DNA of 57,796 nucleotides from CBINFS01 sp966250015 (GCA_966250015.1 CBINFS010000023.1:1-57796), one strand, 5' to 3'; counted from the first letter of the stretch, positions 36,734 through 45,281 are shown. A program made the numbers and translations. The notes: generated by a model from the sequence alone, not told the origin.

Positions 36734-37951
36734 TCATCCCGAAGCAGTAAACGCTGTCGTGCCTCGGGAGTCTTCGTCGAGCTTCTTGTGTCCGGCAGGC
36801 TTTGCGAAATGGCCGACGGGCTTTGCGGCAGATGACGGCTTGCCGTCGTGCCAGACCGGCGCCTGCAACGGCGTCCAGCCCCTCATGACCGCATGGACGC
36901 GCGTCTTGCGACGCTCGACGGGCCGATACTTGGCAATGAGGTCGTGATACGTTTCGAGGTGTTCATCCACCATTCGTTCGACGCTGAACCGCTCCTCGAA
37001 GTACTGCCGTACCTTTCTGCGGTCCAGATCGGGTATCCGCTCGATCGCCTTCACGGCTTCGTCGACCGTGTCGACGATGAACCCCGAAACGCCGTCCTTT
37101 ACCACCTCCGGCACCGAACCACGGCGGTTTGCGATGACCGGGGTACCCGTCGCCATCGACTCGATCATGACCAGCCCGAAGGGCTCCGGCCAGTCGATCG
37201 GAAAGAGCACCGCCAGCGCTCCCCCGAGGAATTCTTCCTTTTCCTTGCCTCCGAGCTCACCCAGAAATTCGATGAGCGGATGATCCATTTGCGGGCGAAT
37301 GACTTGCTCGAAGTACGCACGGTTGACCGGATGTACGTTTGCTGAGATCTTCAGCGGCAACCCGGCCCGTTTCGCTATCTCGATGGCGCGGTCGAGCCCC
37401 TTTTCCGGACTGACCCTGCCGAGGAACGCAAGGTAATTCCTCGGTCCCTCATAAAAATCGTAAAGGTCAAGGGGTAACCCGTGATGGATCGTTCGCTGCC
37501 AGTTGAGCCAGGGCAACGGCTCCCTCTGCGCGTCGGATATCGAAATGACGGGGGTGTCCGGAAACGCCTTGTAAAGCGGAACGAGGTCCGGCAGGTCGAG
37601 CCGGCCGTGCATGGTCGTGACGTACGGTACGTTCAACCTCCGCAAAAGGGGAAGATGCTGGTGGTCGAAGTGGAAATGGATCACGTCGAAGTTCTCGGCC
37701 TCCCGGGCGACCTGCTCGATCTGGATGGTATAGTAGACGTCCGGTACGACGTAATCGTTGCTTCTCCAGAGCGCCTTCTCACACGGTGACACCAGGCGGG
37801 CGGTCGTTTCCGAATCACCCGACGCGAAGAGGGTAACCTCGTGGCCGCGACGCACGAGCTCTTCCGTGAGATAGGATACCACTCGTTCCGTACCGCCGTA
37901 CAAAAAAGGCGGTACACGCTCGGCCAGAGGTGCAACCTGTGCTATTCTCAT
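36734..37951 (-). CDS. GT4 family glycosyltransferase
   Basis: 405 aa from the ATG at 37951 (MRIAQVAPLAERVPPFLYGG); upstream in-frame Met residues lack the conserved opening. The N-terminal Rossmann half has GGTERVVSYLTEELVRRGHE and FDVIHFHFDHQHLPLL. The C-terminal half has YLAFLGRVSPEKGLDRAIEI (nucleotide-sugar loop) and the E-x7-E motif in EPFGLVMIESMATGTPVIA, then RRGSVPEVV. It would transfer a sugar from an NDP or GDP donor; the acceptor is unknown. The C-terminal 50 residues are basic, Pro/Lys-rich and probably disordered. Adjacency to the debranching-family gene (44 bp) suggests storage or compatible-solute glycan metabolism. The start has a weak ribosome-binding site. Confidence 0.9.
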   Translation of the reverse strand: MRIAQVAPLAERVPPFLYGGTERVVSYLTEELVRRGHEVTLFASGDSETTARLVSPCEKALWRSNDYVVPDVYYTIQIEQVAREAENFDVIHFHFDHQHLPLLRRLNVPYVTTMHGRLDLPDLVPLYKAFPDTPVISISDAQREPLPWLNWQRTIHHGLPLDLYDFYEGPRNYLAFLGRVSPEKGLDRAIEIAKRAGLPLKISANVHPVNRAYFEQVIRPQMDHPLIEFLGELGGKEKEEFLGGALAVLFPIDWPEPFGLVMIESMATGTPVIANRRGSVPEVVKDGVSGFIVDTVDEAVKAIERIPDLDRRKVRQYFEERFSVERMVDEHLETYHDLIAKYRPVERRKTRVHAVMRGWTPLQAPVWHDGKPSSAAKPVGHFAKPAGHKKLDEDSRGTTAFTASG

Positions 37952-38128
37952 GATGCTACCAGCTTTGTTTACGACGATTACTACAGGTCGGTGCCCGCCC
38001 CCGCCGATTGGATTTTGCATAAACGCACCTCCTGGCATAAGGGCGGAAAGCACCGGAATGATTTACAAAATCGACACAGCTCACCCGTCCGTTCGTTTTT
38101 CTGAACGTGACGGGGCCGTGGGCAACTT

Positions 38129-38171
38129 GAAAACCCGCAGCGTGGTCACTCGGACCGCCACCGCGGGCTTT
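38129..38171 (-). terminator. Hairpin terminator after the barrel-protein gene
   Basis: On the minus strand an interrupted stem (GCCCGC...GCGGGT with inner GACC/GGTC pairing) ends in GGGTTTTC. It lies 34-76 bp past the stop of the minus-strand gene at 38205. The stem and short U-run fit an intrinsic terminator. Confidence 0.5.
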
Positions 38172-38204
38172 CGACAGACCGGTGATGAGGAATGGAGGTC
38201 TGGC

Positions 38205-38888
38205 TTACAGCCCTATACCAAGCGTAAACGTGAACCCGTGGGTTTTGAAATCAGGCAGATCGCTATCCGAGAAGAGGTTGGCGAGCCCCCAGCTATACAT
38301 CCCGTCGAGGGACAAAGTGGACCTGCCGGTGAAACGTTCGAAGCCCAGGCCGGCACGTAAGCCGTAGTCCCATCTCCTGAACGTGTCGTTCAGGTCCACT
38401 TTATCGAGGGCTTCATTCGGGTCCTCTGCGTGCTCAGAGAATCGCAGGCTGGCATACGGACCCGCAATCAGGTACGGACGTGCTCCCTGCTGCACGGGCA
38501 GGTAGGCCTTCAGGTGAACCGGGACCTCGACGAAGCCAAAGCTGTACCGGGCGTACTGTGACCCGGTAAATATGCGGCTGTGGTCGACACGGCCGCTGCG
38601 ATGCGTGACGAGAATCTCGGGCTGGAGCGCCAGGATATTGCTGAGCCGATAGGCCAGAAAGGCGCCGCCCGTAAGGCTCGTCCCGGATTCGGAAATGTCG
38701 GTAGATTCACCCGTGAACTCATTGGCGATCAGACCGGCTTTGATGCCCCACGAGAAGGCCGGCGGAGAATACGTCGGCTCCGGACCCAGACTGCTCGTGT
38801 CTTGTGCGAGAGTGGGAATACAGGCAAAAAATGAAAGCGCCAGAAGAATCGTGGCTGCACGAAGCGAACGGTTAACAAGCGTCTTCAT
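38205..38888 (-). CDS. Outer-membrane beta-barrel protein (PorT/OMP_b-brl type)
   Basis: 227 aa. The ATG at 38888 has GGAGG 8 nt upstream and opens a signal peptide (MKTLVNRSLRAATILLALSF, cleavage near TLAQD). The mature part is a small, probably eight-stranded barrel: FSWGIKAGLIANEFTGESTD, GGAFLAYRLSNILALQPEIL, YSFGFVEVPVHLKAYLPVQQ, RPYLIAGPYASLRF, DYGLRAGLGFERF. The YVEVPxxxK-type strand is a hallmark of the PorT-like outer_membrane_beta-barrel family. Related proteins assist type IX secretion or serve unknown surface roles; nothing here decides between them. It has its own terminator on the minus strand. Confidence 0.85.
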   Translation of the reverse strand: MKTLVNRSLRAATILLALSFFACIPTLAQDTSSLGPEPTYSPPAFSWGIKAGLIANEFTGESTDISESGTSLTGGAFLAYRLSNILALQPEILVTHRSGRVDHSRIFTGSQYARYSFGFVEVPVHLKAYLPVQQGARPYLIAGPYASLRFSEHAEDPNEALDKVDLNDTFRRWDYGLRAGLGFERFTGRSTLSLDGMYSWGLANLFSDSDLPDFKTHGFTFTLGIGL

Positions 38889-39426
38889 GACTTGTACCTC
38901 CACTTTCTGCTTGTTTGGTCAATGCCATAACGTAACCGGAAGGTGGAAGTGGTCGCTGGAAGGATGCCCGGTAGTCGACGTACTCCTCCTCCCGGTATCC
39001 CATTGACCTCCGGTTTTGCAACAAGCATACCAACCGCCCCTTTTCACGTTTTTCTAGACAAAACTGACAGACTCATTCTGAAAAATCGACAAACCGCCAA
39101 CCCGTCTGTCCACATTTGAGTGTCATCTTTTCAGATCACTTGAAGCGCACGCATCACCCCCACCCTCGGTCGGTAGTTCGACTTCGTCAGGGAATTGTCA
39201 CTGCAATAACGGAAAAATGGATGCTGTCGGCATTTCTACCGCTCTTCAACGTTAGCCCCGCATGGGGGAGCTCCCGGTAACGCCGCCGTTACCTACCGCA
39301 ACTATCAGGTAAATCAAGGCCGCATCGGCGCACTTCTAATGCCCCTTGCACGTTAGAAGGATTCAACCTTACGGGGCGGGTCAGACAAAGTCGTCTCCAC
39401 CCCTTTAAACCAATACCGAAAGAGAT
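38889..39426. other. Long gene-free divergent spacer with two small dyads
   Basis: 538 bp between the barrel protein (minus) and a lipoprotein (plus), with no supported ORF and no repeat modules. Two hairpins lie in the last 150 bp: GGTAACG-ccgc-CGTTACC (39276-39293) and CTTCTAA...TTAGAAG (about 39332-39359). Both could be in the lipoprotein mRNA leader. No known riboswitch consensus was recognised. Confidence 0.4.
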
Positions 39427-40092
39427 ATGACACGCATTTATAAATCATTCCGCACGCTCTGCTATTCCATGCTTTTGCCGGTCTTCCTGGCGGCGCCTCT
39501 CGCGCTGACGGGTTGCGGCGGCGGGGATGAGCCCGAGATTGAAACCAATCCACCTGAGCCGAGCATGCAGGAAAACGTGATCACCGACGTTACGTCGCTT
39601 ACGTTGGCGCCCGGTCGAACGATGCACAGCGGCCGACAGGTCTCCCTCACAGGACTCGAAGTGATTGCCACCGCGGGCGAAAACGCGTTCTTCGTCGCCG
39701 ACGCGAGGCCGTCGTCAGGGATAGCGGCGATGAGCCCCGATTCCGCCGGTGACGAAACCACGGCAATGCCGGGCGGACCGCTGGACGAAGACCACGACAC
39801 CCGCCTGCTCGTCGTGCTCGACCCGTCGCTGAGCCATGAGGGCCAGACCACCGCTCCTTTAACAGCCGACACAACGGCTGTTACACGAGATAACCTGAGC
39901 ACCGCCGATACGGCCTCAGTCGCTTCCACCATGATGCCCGCCGAGGGGGAGTTGGTCAGCGTCAGCGGTGTCGTCGCGGTCGGTAGCCCCGAGGAAGTGC
40001 AAGAACACATCGGCATTGACATGGAAGCCATGGGCTTCGACGAAGAAATCGTCTACGTCATCGCCGACCAGGTTGTTCGCCAGCCTCAGTAA
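39427..40092 (+). CDS. Lipoprotein of unknown function
   Basis: 221 aa. Lipobox LALTGC with lipidated Cys30 after a hydrophobic stretch (MLLPVFLAAPLALTG), then a Gly/Asp/Glu-rich spacer. Two similar beta-rich segments follow: SGRQVSLTGLEVIATAGENA then FFVADA (about 68-95), and GELVSVSGVVAVGSPEEV ... IVYVIADQVV (about 178-218). They flank a low-complexity, Thr/Asp-rich middle (about 98-172). The paired pattern suggests an OB-fold-like domain with a large insertion, but no family is assigned. It is probably co-transcribed with the thioredoxin-fold gene 78 bp downstream, before a strong terminator. Confidence 0.75.
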   Translation: MTRIYKSFRTLCYSMLLPVFLAAPLALTGCGGGDEPEIETNPPEPSMQENVITDVTSLTLAPGRTMHSGRQVSLTGLEVIATAGENAFFVADARPSSGIAAMSPDSAGDETTAMPGGPLDEDHDTRLLVVLDPSLSHEGQTTAPLTADTTAVTRDNLSTADTASVASTMMPAEGELVSVSGVVAVGSPEEVQEHIGIDMEAMGFDEEIVYVIADQVVRQPQ

Positions 40093-40170
40093 CACCCTTA
40101 CGGGGGACCTCTACTGCTTTATCCGCGTTCTAATCTGGGTAGTGCCACATGGACATACAGTGAGGTTGAT

Positions 40171-40491
40171 ATGATCAGGTTATATAAGCAGGCCGATTCA
40201 ACAGTTGGAACGGCCGTGCAGGAGGCACTGGAAAATCTCGTGATCTCGCACGTTGTGGTCCCGGTCGAAGGACCGACGGTCCGAATCGCTGGCAAAGAGT
40301 ACGACCTTCCGGCCATAGATCAGTCTGGCACCATCGTGAGCGGGGCGGATGCCGTCGAGCAGTACATCGACGAGCTAACAGACGAAGTGACGGCGGACCG
40401 GCAGGTCAGCGGCGACGCCTGCTACCTGGACCCGGACGACCCAACCCGCTGCATCGAACCTACTGTCCGTCCCATGACGGTGAATTACTGA
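40171..40491 (+). CDS. Thioredoxin-fold (glutaredoxin/GST-N-like) small protein without CxxC
   Basis: 106 aa, ATG preceded by GTGAGG. The pattern IRLYKQADSTVGTAVQEALE, a central ISHVVVPVEG strand, then LPAIDQSGTIVSGADAVEQY and IDEL is that of the glutaredoxin / glutathione S-transferase N-terminal fold (LPA-id-dG.iv.gs.aI..yLdel). The position of the usual CxxC or catalytic Ser/Cys reads QADSTVG, so no redox cysteine pair is there. Two Cys occur only in a C-terminal tail (GDACYLDPDDPTRCIE). It may bind a thiol compound or a protein and not reduce disulfides. It lies downstream of the lipoprotein and directly before a terminator. Confidence 0.65.
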   Translation: MIRLYKQADSTVGTAVQEALENLVISHVVVPVEGPTVRIAGKEYDLPAIDQSGTIVSGADAVEQYIDELTDEVTADRQVSGDACYLDPDDPTRCIEPTVRPMTVNY

Positions 40492-40518
40492 GCTGTTTAC
40501 GGCATTGCATAGACGACC

Positions 40519-40554
40519 AGCCCCTCCGTCAATTCGCGGAGGGGCTGTTTTTAT
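40519..40554 (+). terminator. Strong intrinsic terminator
   Basis: Perfect 10-bp stem AGCCCCTCCG / CGGAGGGGCT with an 8-nt loop, followed by GTTTTTATT. It ends the lipoprotein / thioredoxin-fold transcription unit 28 bp after its last stop. It is the clearest canonical terminator in the window together with the one at 45282. Confidence 0.9.
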
Positions 40555-40640
40555 TACCGGGGGTTGTGGTTTTTCCTACTCCATAATAACGGAATATCAT
40601 GTCGTGCCACCTTTTGATCGCTCTGCCCTGCGTACCCTTG

Positions 40641-40796
40641 CCTGGATCCCGGCTCGACGGCCGGGATGACGGTTTTTGAGGGTATTTCATAGAAAATCAA
40701 GTCCCACCTTCGGTCAACATCTCCTCAAAAATCATCCGCACACATCGGCGTCCATCTGCGGACGGTAGTATTGAATTCCTTCGCGCCTTCGCGGGA
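40641..40796. repeat. Right half of the composite palindromic repeat
   Basis: beta' 40641-40671 (ATCCCGGC-tcgacg-GCCGGGAT core), epsilon' 40699-40716 (AAGTCCCACCTTCGGTCAAC), delta' 40722-40766, gamma' 40778-40796 (CCTTCGCGCCTTCGCGGGA). The order equals the right half of the complete element at 53501-53857; no left half is present. It lies between two plus-strand genes. The remainder of 40555-41023 shows no gene. Confidence 0.75.
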
Positions 40797-41023
40797 GCAT
40801 TCACCGGCCCAACTACAAATGTGTAATCTATGTGTAACGAGTAGTTTCAGGTGACCTGTCGAATGTCGAAAAAGCGTTAATCTGAGTACGACCGGACCAT
40901 GCACACGTGCGGATTCCCGACCGCAAATAAACGTCTTTTCCCTTCCGCTTTGCCGTCGAATTCCGCTTGCCCCGTGCGTCTACCGGATGAACCCTGTTCC
41001 ATCATAAAACAAGGAGAAATGCC

Positions 41024-41476
41024 ATGACCTCAGTGCATCCGTATCTCAACTTCAAAGGCAACACAGAAGAGGCCTTCAACTTCTACCGCGAGGTATTCGG
41101 CGGCGAATTCCTCGGCGTCGTCCGGTTCCGTGACTTTGGAGGCGAAGGGATGGGCGTACCGGAGAGCGACCTCGACAAGATTGCACACATCGCACTACCG
41201 TTGAATAATGACACCACGCTCATGGCCTCCGACGTCCTCGACTCGACGCCGGGCACGTTTACGGTAGGCACGAACGTCTACATCTACATCGAAAGCGAAT
41301 CCGCTGCTGAAGCCGAGAAGCTCTTCAATGCGCTATCAGCGGGAGGAGACGTCGAGATGCCCCTGCAAAGGACGGAATGGGCGGAAAAGTACGGGAGCTG
41401 CACGGACAAGTACGGCATCAAGTGGATGATCGGCTACACCGGCGACGTGCAGTTTCAGCCCGGAGCGCAGAACTGA
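41024..41476 (+). CDS. VOC family protein (PhnB-like)
   Basis: 150 aa with an AAGGAG site 8 nt before the ATG. One vicinal-oxygen-chelate unit pair is visible: MTSVHPYLNFKGNTEEAFNF, YREVFGGEFLGVVRFRD, KIAHIALPLNNDTTLMASDV, NVYIYIESESAAEAEKLFNA, EKYGSCTDKYGIKWMIGYTG. This is the PhnB/YjdN-type glyoxalase-fold group, close to 3-demethylubiquinone-methyltransferase-like proteins. Enzyme activity is not established for most members and the metal ligands are not complete by eye. Its TGA directly abuts the TCA (reverse stop) of the convergent methyltransferase, forming TGATCA. Confidence 0.9.
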   Translation: MTSVHPYLNFKGNTEEAFNFYREVFGGEFLGVVRFRDFGGEGMGVPESDLDKIAHIALPLNNDTTLMASDVLDSTPGTFTVGTNVYIYIESESAAEAEKLFNALSAGGDVEMPLQRTEWAEKYGSCTDKYGIKWMIGYTGDVQFQPGAQN

Positions 41477-42196
41477 TCACGCCAGCTTGATCGCTACCTG
41501 ATGGTAGTTGTTGACCGCGCCGAGCACGACGTAATCCAGGTAGTACGCCTCTACGAACTCGCTAAACGCCTTGAACTCGTGGAGCGGGACGTTGAACTCG
41601 TCGAAGATCAGGACGTCATCCGGCTTCAGGTGCGGCGCCAGCGAGGTTAGCACGAATAAAGTGGAGCTGTATAAATCCGCATCCATGTGGATGATCATCC
41701 TGTTCTGGAGCGGCTTTCGTTCGAGAAAAGGATGAAGCGTCTGCTGGAATAGCCCCTGGATGAACGAAGCTCTCGGGTCGGCGACGTCCGGCGGTTGGTT
41801 GCCTGCCGACATGTCCCCTTTTTTGAACGGTCCCCAGTCCTCGGGCAGTCCGGTGAACGTATCGAACCCGTAGAACCGGCTGCCCGGGTGGCTGTTGGCC
41901 TCCACCCACCACTTGAACGACACCCCCTTCGCCACGCCGAACTCGAGGTAGTCGATCGGCCCGTCGAGCTGCTCCGTCTCGATGACGTGCCGGTACAGGT
42001 CGAACCGCTTGGCGTAGTCAAATTTTGGGGTATAGAAATCCGAATACGGTACGTCCCGGTGCCTGCTGATCCACCGGGACAGCCTCGCCATCCCGGATAC
42101 AAGCTGGAGCAATCCCGACACCGGATAGGTAACGGTGTGCAGCCTCGACGCAAAAAAGAAGCCCTTGAGCAATCCCCGGGCGCGGATGAACTTCAT
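41477..42196 (-). CDS. TylF/MycF-family class I SAM-dependent methyltransferase
   Basis: 239 aa from the ATG at 42196; the longer frame begins with GTG at 42232 and has no better context. Conserved blocks: IDYLEFGVAKGVSFKWWVEA (SAM motif I), RFYGFDTFTGLPEDWGPFKK (motif II and the TylF signature FDTFeGLP), ASFIQGLFQQTLHPFLERKP, RMIIHMDADLYSSTLFVLTS (HiDaDlYsst) and DDVLIFDEFNVPLHEFKAFS. Family members O-methylate sugars in macrolide or cell-wall glycans. The acceptor here is unknown and no sugar-biosynthesis cluster surrounds it. It converges on the VOC gene with abutting stop codons, so the two transcripts must overlap. Confidence 0.87.
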   Translation of the reverse strand: MKFIRARGLLKGFFFASRLHTVTYPVSGLLQLVSGMARLSRWISRHRDVPYSDFYTPKFDYAKRFDLYRHVIETEQLDGPIDYLEFGVAKGVSFKWWVEANSHPGSRFYGFDTFTGLPEDWGPFKKGDMSAGNQPPDVADPRASFIQGLFQQTLHPFLERKPLQNRMIIHMDADLYSSTLFVLTSLAPHLKPDDVLIFDEFNVPLHEFKAFSEFVEAYYLDYVVLGAVNNYHQVAIKLA

Positions 42197-42267
42197 CTCA
42201 TAATCCCCACCACTACATCCGCTAAACCGCACATTTATCTATAGCTATTCGTCACGATTTTTAAGCT

Positions 42268-42287
42268 CCTCTCCTGGACAGGAGGGG
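42268..42287. terminator. Short hairpin between methyltransferase genes
   Basis: CCTCTCCTG at 42268-42276 pairs with CAGGAGGGG at 42279-42287 (one G-T pair, tight loop). The flanks are ATTTTTAAG and AATTATTAT. It lies downstream of the RNA methyltransferase (minus strand), at the far side of a gene-free AT-rich stretch. It is a likely terminator for that gene, although there is no long U-tract. Confidence 0.4.
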
Positions 42288-42342
42288 AATTATTATGCGC
42301 ACCTATTTAGTATATTATTTACTCCATTATTCTATACACCAC

Positions 42343-43482
42343 TCAGTACAGCTCAAACTTCGCCAGCCTGCCATCGAGGGCGCCGCTTACGAGGGGTTTC
42401 TTCCATGCAGCGCGCAGGCCGATGGCCTTGAGGTACTCACGCTTGCCGAAATAAACGTAGGCAATCGAGCCGGTGCAACGTTGTTTCAGAAAGTCGCCGA
42501 AGGTCTTGTAAAAGTCGTTCAGGTCCAGCTCCTTCCCCATCCGCACACCGTAGGGCGGATTCGTGACGATCGTGCTCCCGTGAATCGGCGGCAGGCCGCG
42601 GAAGTCACTCGTCGCGAGGCGCACCCGGTCGCCGAACGGCAGACGCCGCAGGTTCGCCCTCGCCGTTTCAACCGCCTTTGCCGAAAGGTCGCTGCCGCCG
42701 ATCAGCCCTTCGGGGAGCGGCCTGACCTGCTCGTCCACCTTTTGCCTTACTCGCTTCCAAACGTCCGCCCTGAAATCCGGCAGATTCTCGAACCCGAACC
42801 GTTGGTGCAGGTACCCCGAGGGAATGCGGCAATACCGCATCAAGGCCTCGGCGAGTAGCGTGCCCGAGCCGCACATCGGGTCGAGCAGCGGCGTCTCGCC
42901 GTCCCAGGCTGTGTAGTGCAGGACGGCGGCGGCGACCGTCTCCTGCATCGGCGCATCGAGCGATTCAGCCCGGTAGCCTCGCCTGTGCATCACTCCGGCC
43001 GATGTCCCAACGCTGAGCACGGCTTCATTCTCGTATATGAAAAGGGAGATGCGAAGATCCGGGTTGTGCGTGTCGATGCCCGGGCGCTGTCCCGTCCGGT
43101 CGCGGAACTGGTCGACGACGGCGTCCTTCACGCGCAGCGCTGCGTAACGGGAATGGCTGATCGTACTGTTTGCAACGTTGGCGAAGACAGCAAACGTCCC
43201 GTCAGGCTTCAGGAAGTCGCGCCAGTCGATCGAGCGGGCTTCTCGGTACAGGTGCCTATCCGACGGGCAGGCAAACGTTCTGAGCGGGGCGAGCACCTGC
43301 GAGATCAACCGGGCTGAGTAGCTGACCTGGTACAGAACGTCGGGTGTCGCTTCGAAGTGAATGCCGCGGTAGGCGGTCGTGACGTTTCGTGCGCCGAGCG
43401 AGGCCAGCTCCGCCGCCCCTTCCGGCTCGAGGCCGCCGGCGATCTGCGCGAAATAGCGGGAGTTCTTCTGGTAGTCGTACAT
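42343..43482 (-). CDS. THUMP-domain 23S rRNA-type methyltransferase (RlmK/L-like)
   Basis: 379 aa from the ATG at 43482 (MYDYQKNSRYFAQIAGGLEP). The reading frame stays open for another 2 kb upstream, but that part is antisense to the hexosaminidase gene. An N-terminal ferredoxin-like/THUMP region (about 10-165: YFAQIAGGLEPEGAAELASL, SRYAALRVKDAVVDQF) precedes the methyltransferase: LLDPMCGSGTLLAEALM (SAM motif I), LIGGSDLSAKAVETARAN, the adenine/guanine N2-type NPPYGVRMG (motif IV), and FGKREYLKAIGLRAAWKKPL. The family methylates guanosine N2 in rRNA. RNA target inferred from family only. Confidence 0.92.
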   Translation of the reverse strand: MYDYQKNSRYFAQIAGGLEPEGAAELASLGARNVTTAYRGIHFEATPDVLYQVSYSARLISQVLAPLRTFACPSDRHLYREARSIDWRDFLKPDGTFAVFANVANSTISHSRYAALRVKDAVVDQFRDRTGQRPGIDTHNPDLRISLFIYENEAVLSVGTSAGVMHRRGYRAESLDAPMQETVAAAVLHYTAWDGETPLLDPMCGSGTLLAEALMRYCRIPSGYLHQRFGFENLPDFRADVWKRVRQKVDEQVRPLPEGLIGGSDLSAKAVETARANLRRLPFGDRVRLATSDFRGLPPIHGSTIVTNPPYGVRMGKELDLNDFYKTFGDFLKQRCTGSIAYVYFGKREYLKAIGLRAAWKKPLVSGALDGRLAKFELY

Positions 43483-43659
43483 GGCAAACAGGCACGCATC
43501 TCCCGCTGTGAAGATCCGGCACTCGAACGTTTCACATACCGTGCAATTCTTTTTCCACGTGCAATCTGAAGCCCGCCGGACACTACCAAAAGCCGGAGGC
43601 AATGCCGAAATTACCGGGCAGCACCATCCCTCCCCAACCGACCAACCATCGTTGCACTC

Positions 43660-45240
43660 ATGAAACCTCACCCTTTGTTGTTCCTCATGCTCGCACTTGC
43701 CCTTTCGTCCTGTTCGCCTAACGTCGATACCGGCGGAGCCTTCACGGAGGTCACACCCGTAACGCTCCAGCAGGCACTCATCCCCATGCCGGTGTCGCTC
43801 ACGCCGGGTGAAGGCAACCCGTTCGTGATCACCGCCGAAACCGGCATCTACGTGGAAGGGGATTCCGAGGAGGTCCTCCGCATTGCCGGCTTCCTGGCGG
43901 ACGTCCTGCGCCCGTCCACCGGCTACCCCGTACCCGTCGAACGTCTTGCCGGTGAGGCGCCCGCCGGCGCCATCGTGTTGCGCACCGGCCTGAACGACGC
44001 AACGTTGGGCGCCGAAGGCTACCAGTTGACCGTGGCCGAGACCGGTGTCACGCTCGCCGCCAACGAGCCTGCCGGGCTTTTCCGCGGCATCCAGACGATC
44101 CGGCAGCTTCTCCCGCCCGCCGTCGAACAGCCCACGGTGCAGGATGCTGAATGGGCAATCGCGCCCGTACAGATCACCGATTATCCGCGCTATGAATGGC
44201 GTGGTGCGATGCTCGACGTCGCCCGCCACTTCCACGGCGTCGACCGCATCAAGCGCTACGTCGACCTGCTCGCCTACCACAAGATGAACCGGCTGCACCT
44301 GCACCTCTCCGACGACCAGGGCTGGCGCATCGAGATCAAATCGTGGCCGAAGCTCACCGAGATCGGCGGCGCCACCGCCGTCGACGGCGACCCGGGCGGA
44401 TTCTTCACCCAGGAAGAGTATGCCGACTTCGCCCGTTACGCCGCCGAACGGTACGTGACCATCGTACCCGAGATCGACATGCCCGGCCACACCAACGCCG
44501 CCCTCTCCTCGTACGCCGAGCTGAACTGCGACGGCGTCGCGACTGAGCCCTACACCGGCATCGAGGTCGGCTTCAGCTCGCTCTGCGTCGATGCTGAGAT
44601 CACCTACCGGTTCGTCGACGACGTCGTCCGTGAGATCGCCGCGATCACGCCGGGACCCTACTTCCACATTGGCGGCGACGAAGTCGAGACGCTCACCCAG
44701 GAGCAGTACAACGGCTTCGTCGAGCGGGTGCAGGACATCGTCCAGTCGCACGGCAAGATTGCCGTGGGCTGGGATGAGATCGCCCACGCAAGGCTGCTCC
44801 CGACGACACTCGTGCAGCACTGGGCGAGCGATTCTGCCGCTGCTGCCATCCGGCAAGGCGCCCGACTCATCATGTCGCCCGCCACCCACGCGTACGTCGA
44901 CATGAAGTACGACGATTCGACGCCCCTCGGCCTCAACTGGGCCGGCAACACGAGCGTCGAGGACGGCTATTCGTGGGATCCCATCGACCTGCTCCCCGGC
45001 GTCACCGACGAAAACGTCGCCGGCGTCGAAGCTCCGCTCTGGACCGAAACGATTAAGACCATGGAAGACATCGAGTTCATGGCCTTCCCCCGGATGGCCG
45101 GGAACGCCGAAATTGGCTGGTCGCCGAGAGAAGGACGATCGTGGGCCGAGTACCAACACCGGCTCGCGCTCCACGGCGCTCGCTTGAGCGCGCTCGGCGT
45201 CAACTTCTACCGCGCCCCCGAAATTTCCTGGCTGCCGTGA
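43660..45240 (+). CDS. Beta-N-acetylhexosaminidase (GH20), lipoprotein
   Basis: 526 aa. Lipobox LALSSC with Cys18, so anchored to a membrane and periplasmic or surface exposed. The GH20b N-terminal domain (about 40-165: LIPMPVSLTPGEGNPFVITA ... EGYQLTVAETGVTLAANEPA) is followed by the TIM barrel: YEWRGAMLDVARHFHGVDRI, HKMNRLHLHLSDDQGWRIEI, VPEIDMPGHTNAA, HIGGDEVE with the catalytic Asp340-Glu341 pair, and VEAPLWTETI. It cleaves terminal GlcNAc/GalNAc from chitooligosaccharides, glycoproteins or recycled wall fragments by substrate assistance. There is no clear ribosome-binding site. A strong terminator follows. The aldo/keto reductase downstream is separately transcribed. Confidence 0.95.
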   Translation: MKPHPLLFLMLALALSSCSPNVDTGGAFTEVTPVTLQQALIPMPVSLTPGEGNPFVITAETGIYVEGDSEEVLRIAGFLADVLRPSTGYPVPVERLAGEAPAGAIVLRTGLNDATLGAEGYQLTVAETGVTLAANEPAGLFRGIQTIRQLLPPAVEQPTVQDAEWAIAPVQITDYPRYEWRGAMLDVARHFHGVDRIKRYVDLLAYHKMNRLHLHLSDDQGWRIEIKSWPKLTEIGGATAVDGDPGGFFTQEEYADFARYAAERYVTIVPEIDMPGHTNAALSSYAELNCDGVATEPYTGIEVGFSSLCVDAEITYRFVDDVVREIAAITPGPYFHIGGDEVETLTQEQYNGFVERVQDIVQSHGKIAVGWDEIAHARLLPTTLVQHWASDSAAAAIRQGARLIMSPATHAYVDMKYDDSTPLGLNWAGNTSVEDGYSWDPIDLLPGVTDENVAGVEAPLWTETIKTMEDIEFMAFPRMAGNAEIGWSPREGRSWAEYQHRLALHGARLSALGVNFYRAPEISWLP

Positions 45241-45281
45241 CGGCCGGCTGCCGAAACCTGAGTTGTACGACGTGATATAAG

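Noticed and set aside
39427..40491. A defence or toxin-antitoxin pair made of the lipoprotein and the small thioredoxin-fold protein
   Set aside because: The first protein is exported and lipid-anchored and neither has toxin or antitoxin features; co-transcription alone is not enough.
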